Shown piece by piece: positions 62,601-64,000 of a stretch of DNA of 64,000 nt; the stretch's first letter is position 1, and every line of letters starts with the position of its first letter. Origin of the DNA: Lytechinus variegatus (lineage: Eukaryota; Echinodermata; Echinoidea; Temnopleuroida; Toxopneustidae); the NCBI RefSeq assembly GCF_018143015.1, contig NC_054742.1, positions 53,639,195 through 53,703,194 on the forward strand. Direction: 5' to 3'. The notes under the pieces are model-generated. The model saw nothing but the letters and a program-made list of their open reading frames with translations. It did not search any database and was not told the DNA's origin. Made by a program: the position numbers and the translations under genes.

Positions 62601-63170
62601 CAATGAAATTACCACCAAAGTGTCTGTTTGTATAAATAAAACGCATGTGCCAAAGGATTCTGGAAGAAATTGTGTAATTGCTGAGAAATCAGCAAATAAG
62701 CACAGGATTCGGGTAGAGCATCGGGCCCGACGCTCTAAGCATTAATTATACATTGTCCAACGTGCGCTTATCTGTGTTGGGGATCTTCGGTGTGAACATT
62801 TTTCAGCGTAGATTTCAAGATTTCACAAAGTTCAGTTAATGTAACTGTACCAGATCTAGATCCTTGATGATATACTGAAAATTAAGCCTTGTTTTACAGA
62901 CTTTCTCATGAAATCAGTGTTTACTGCAACTACTGGAATTTCTCTTTAAAATGTCATAACTTTCTTATTTTACATCCGATTTTGATAAAATTTTCAGTGT
63001 TTTGCTTGTTAGATTTTTCTCTTTTTATTCAAATCAACTTTTTGTTGGGGTGGACTTGACCTTTAATAAAATTTCAATCACTTGAATAAAGAGAGTGAAA
63101 TCATACCTTGTCAACCTTTTCTTTGGGTGGATTATGAGTGATCTGTACAGCATCAAGTTCTTCCTCAGAC
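56528..63170 (-). CDS. AOX: Mitochondrial alternative oxidase, seven exons, 5' partial
   Basis: Ubiquinol:oxygen oxidoreductase of the inner mitochondrial membrane (matrix face) that bypasses complexes III and IV without pumping protons. The visible 227 or so codons include all four di-iron ligand motifs: [26 protein letters not shown] and RADEAHH. The tail NPYGPGK fits the NP-[YF] ... G-[KQE] ending that I recall as typical of animal AOX. Further family blocks are [19 protein letters not shown] and [20 protein letters not shown]. Typical animal AOX is about 330 residues or more, so the mitochondrial targeting peptide and start lie beyond 63170. No frame breaks or missing ligands; the gene looks functional. 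AOX occurs in scattered invertebrates, including echinoderms, and is absent from vertebrates. Confidence 0.97.
56735..56832. repeat. SINE/LINE-type tail, copy 1
   Basis: TATAAAGCGCATTGAGAGTC ... GCTATATAAATACTACATTA followed by a short ATC run. The pattern 'aaagcgc-ttgaga ... gctatataaat' is a common retroposon 3' end in invertebrates (from memory). Confidence 0.6.
57120..57282. mobile_element. Partial copy of the TTAA MITE family at 62547
   Basis: Reverse orientation; shares ACACTTTGGTGGTCATTT, GGATTC-GTA-GAACTCATTT and AGCATTTACCT with 60828-61224. Confidence 0.7.
57321..57398 (-). CDS. AOX: AOX exon f
   Basis: 26 codons, [20 protein letters not shown] then NYWKLR; a family linker between ligand helices 3 and 4. 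Acceptor atatgtag, donor gtaagt, phase 0. Confidence 0.95.
57655..57845. repeat. SINE/LINE-type tail, copy 2, running into ATC microsatellite
   Basis: TATAAAGCGCACTGAGAATC ... CACTATATAAAAACTACAT, then ATC repeats to 57845. Matches 56735-56832 over about 100 bp. Confidence 0.7.
57853..57965 (-). CDS. AOX: AOX exon e, third ligand
   Basis: [20 protein letters not shown] then [24 protein letters not shown] supplies the next Glu ligand; the Tyr after it is the family's conserved active-site tyrosine. Acceptor cttttcag, donor gtatat. Confidence 0.97.
58431..58523 (-). CDS. AOX: AOX exon d, ExxH ligand pair
   Basis: [20 protein letters not shown] then [15 protein letters not shown] is the first ExxH ligand motif. 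The leading GAG codon is split over the intron. Acceptor ttttag, donor gtaaga. Confidence 0.97.
58818..59060. repeat. ATC/ACC microsatellite of about 240 bp in an AOX intron
   Basis: Long degenerate trinucleotide run (ATC, ACC, TCC). Its frames give poly-His, poly-Ile or poly-Met strings and are not genes. Confidence 0.92.
59185..59303 (-). CDS. AOX: AOX exon c, first iron ligand
   Basis: [20 protein letters not shown] then [19 protein letters not shown]. Glu of LETVAGVPG is the first di-iron ligand. Acceptor gtttag, donor gtaacc, ends in phase 1. Confidence 0.97.
59913..60004 (-). CDS. AOX: AOX exon b
   Basis: [20 protein letters not shown] then [10 protein letters not shown] plus TA. Matches the AYW/YxxK-LR ... 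DLFSG block of AOX. Acceptor acattcag, donor gtgagt. A second AG four bases downstream (ggcag) would break the phase with exon a. Confidence 0.93.
60101..60625. mobile_element. TIR element with 8-bp target duplication, copy B
   Basis: Flanked by perfect ACCAAACG (60093-60100 and 60626-60633). Close relative of 42796-43357; lies in an AOX intron about 90 bp from exon b. Confidence 0.85.
60828..61224. mobile_element. TTAA MITE, reverse copy
   Basis: Ends TTAAGAGAAATGCCAGTAG and AACTGGCATTTACCTTTAA. Inverted relative to the copy at 62547-62949. Confidence 0.8.
61802..63066. mobile_element. GTCCACCCC-family MITE carrying a nested MITE
   Basis: Left end GGTCAAGTCCACCCC and right end GGGGTGGACTTGACCTTTAA; inner arms contain AGTGAGTGGGTGACGTCATC. 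Interrupted by 62547-62949. Related to 37552-39128. Confidence 0.8.
62547..62949. mobile_element. TTAA MITE nested in another MITE
   Basis: Bounded by TTAA on both sides. Removing it and one TTAA restores the host-element arm GAAACTTTAAAATGTCATAA, which matches the uninterrupted arm at 39005-39025. Confidence 0.85.
63107..63170 (-). CDS. AOX: AOX exon a (first seen)
   Basis: One base then 21 codons, [21 protein letters not shown]. Matches the pre-domain segment that ends in a P-P-K ... D-[KR] motif. Acceptor ttttacag, donor gtatga, ends in phase 0. Upstream exons are off the window. Confidence 0.88.
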
Positions 63171-64000
63171 CTGTAAAAAGAAAAGAAAAAATTATTGTTT
63201 AAGCCTTTGCAAATCTCACATACCTACTAATATGTATCGTCATGCCAATTCACATCCTGCAGGCTCTATTAATAATCCTAGAGCATGCCTTTAGCAGATT
63301 GTCAACTTGTGTTTTGCTGTTCAGAGTCACAATGCATAAATAAAAAATTTTGAGCACACATTTAATCAAGTAAAAATAAATGTAAGAAACGTCATCATTA
63401 CAATTTACAAATACATATTTCTTAAGATATTATATAATCAGGTGTAAATTGCCAATTTGTATGCTTAGAAAAAAATCAAATCACTAGTGTCTGAAACTAA
63501 AAGCTCATTCCTGCAACCTTATAACCGACGTGTCCTACGTGAGCTTGAGGGCAGTATTACTGGCATTAATGGATTTGATATTTTACGTCTCGATAGGTCA
63601 AAGGCTTCCACTAATAAATCAAAAGGCAGGAGAGAGAGCCTGCATAGATGTGAATAAGCAAGGGTGCCAAAATTTTCATCAACCTGTCTATTCTTATTTC
63701 TAATTTATATGCACCTGATGTATTTGAAAATATTATTGTATTATCATGTTTTCAAATATCTTGCAAAAATCACATATGAATTTCCATGACAGATAAAATA
63801 GATGTGAATTAAAATGAACATGTCTTTTCTCATGGTGAAGCACAATTTACCTCCTCTAATTTTGAACAAAATTAATTCAATTTATTTCCACTAAAAAAAA
63901 CAGTATATACAAATTAATACAATATTTGATACATATCAATACTAGAAGAGTGGGGAGATCATAAAAGACACAAATAATGGCTTAATAAAAGACCCCATAC
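63171..64000 (-). other. AOX: Presumed AOX intron up to the window edge
   Basis: No exon in phase with 63170 could be supported; the N-terminal exons must lie further right. Confidence 0.6.

Overview
The window looks like nuclear DNA of a sea urchin (echinoid), or a close echinoderm relative. It is AT-rich and intron-dense, with short canonical exons spread through long introns full of small terminal-inverted-repeat elements. It also holds an animal-type alternative oxidase, a gene absent from vertebrates and most insects. The species call is inference from gene content and repeat style.

Three genes can be read exon by exon. (1) From 37057 down to the left edge, minus strand: the SWI/SNF (BAF) scaffold subunit SMARCC (BAF155/BAF170, Moira). 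I place 24 exons covering about 1,196 codons; the C-terminus runs off the window. The exon carrying the core of the SWIRM domain is absent from its expected intron, which instead holds a TGACCT-rich repeat element. Exon 4 has one extra base in a C run relative to the conserved reading frame. (2) About 45.3-48.4 kb, plus strand: EMC6, a small subunit of the ER membrane protein complex. Its last two introns both carry U12-type (minor spliceosome) donor and branch-point signals and enclose a 20-nt microexon. Its first coding exon is unresolved. (3) From 63170 down to 56528, minus strand: mitochondrial alternative oxidase (AOX), seven exons with all four di-iron ligand motifs and an intact stop; the N-terminal targeting region lies beyond the right edge.

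Layout: 1-37057 SMARCC, including a 9.5-kb intron at 10746-20256 with a 1.8-kb hAT-like element; 37058-45270 intergenic, with nested transposons, poly-C tracts and a possible orphan first exon; 45272-48413 EMC6; 48414-56527 intergenic, with an 819-bp fold-back element and other small elements; 56528-63170 AOX; 63171-64000 presumably AOX intron. SMARCC acts in chromatin, EMC6 in membrane-protein insertion and AOX in respiration. I see no functional link between them and no operon-like arrangement.

The repeats are the richest layer. Several families can be delimited by target-site duplications visible in the sequence: TTAA (several families), TA (fold-back), 6 bp (CAGAGCTGCC family), 7 bp (hAT-like) and 8 bp (ACTTACATTGACGAGTGG family, two copies). 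No virus-like or LTR element, CRISPR array, rRNA or convincing tRNA was found.
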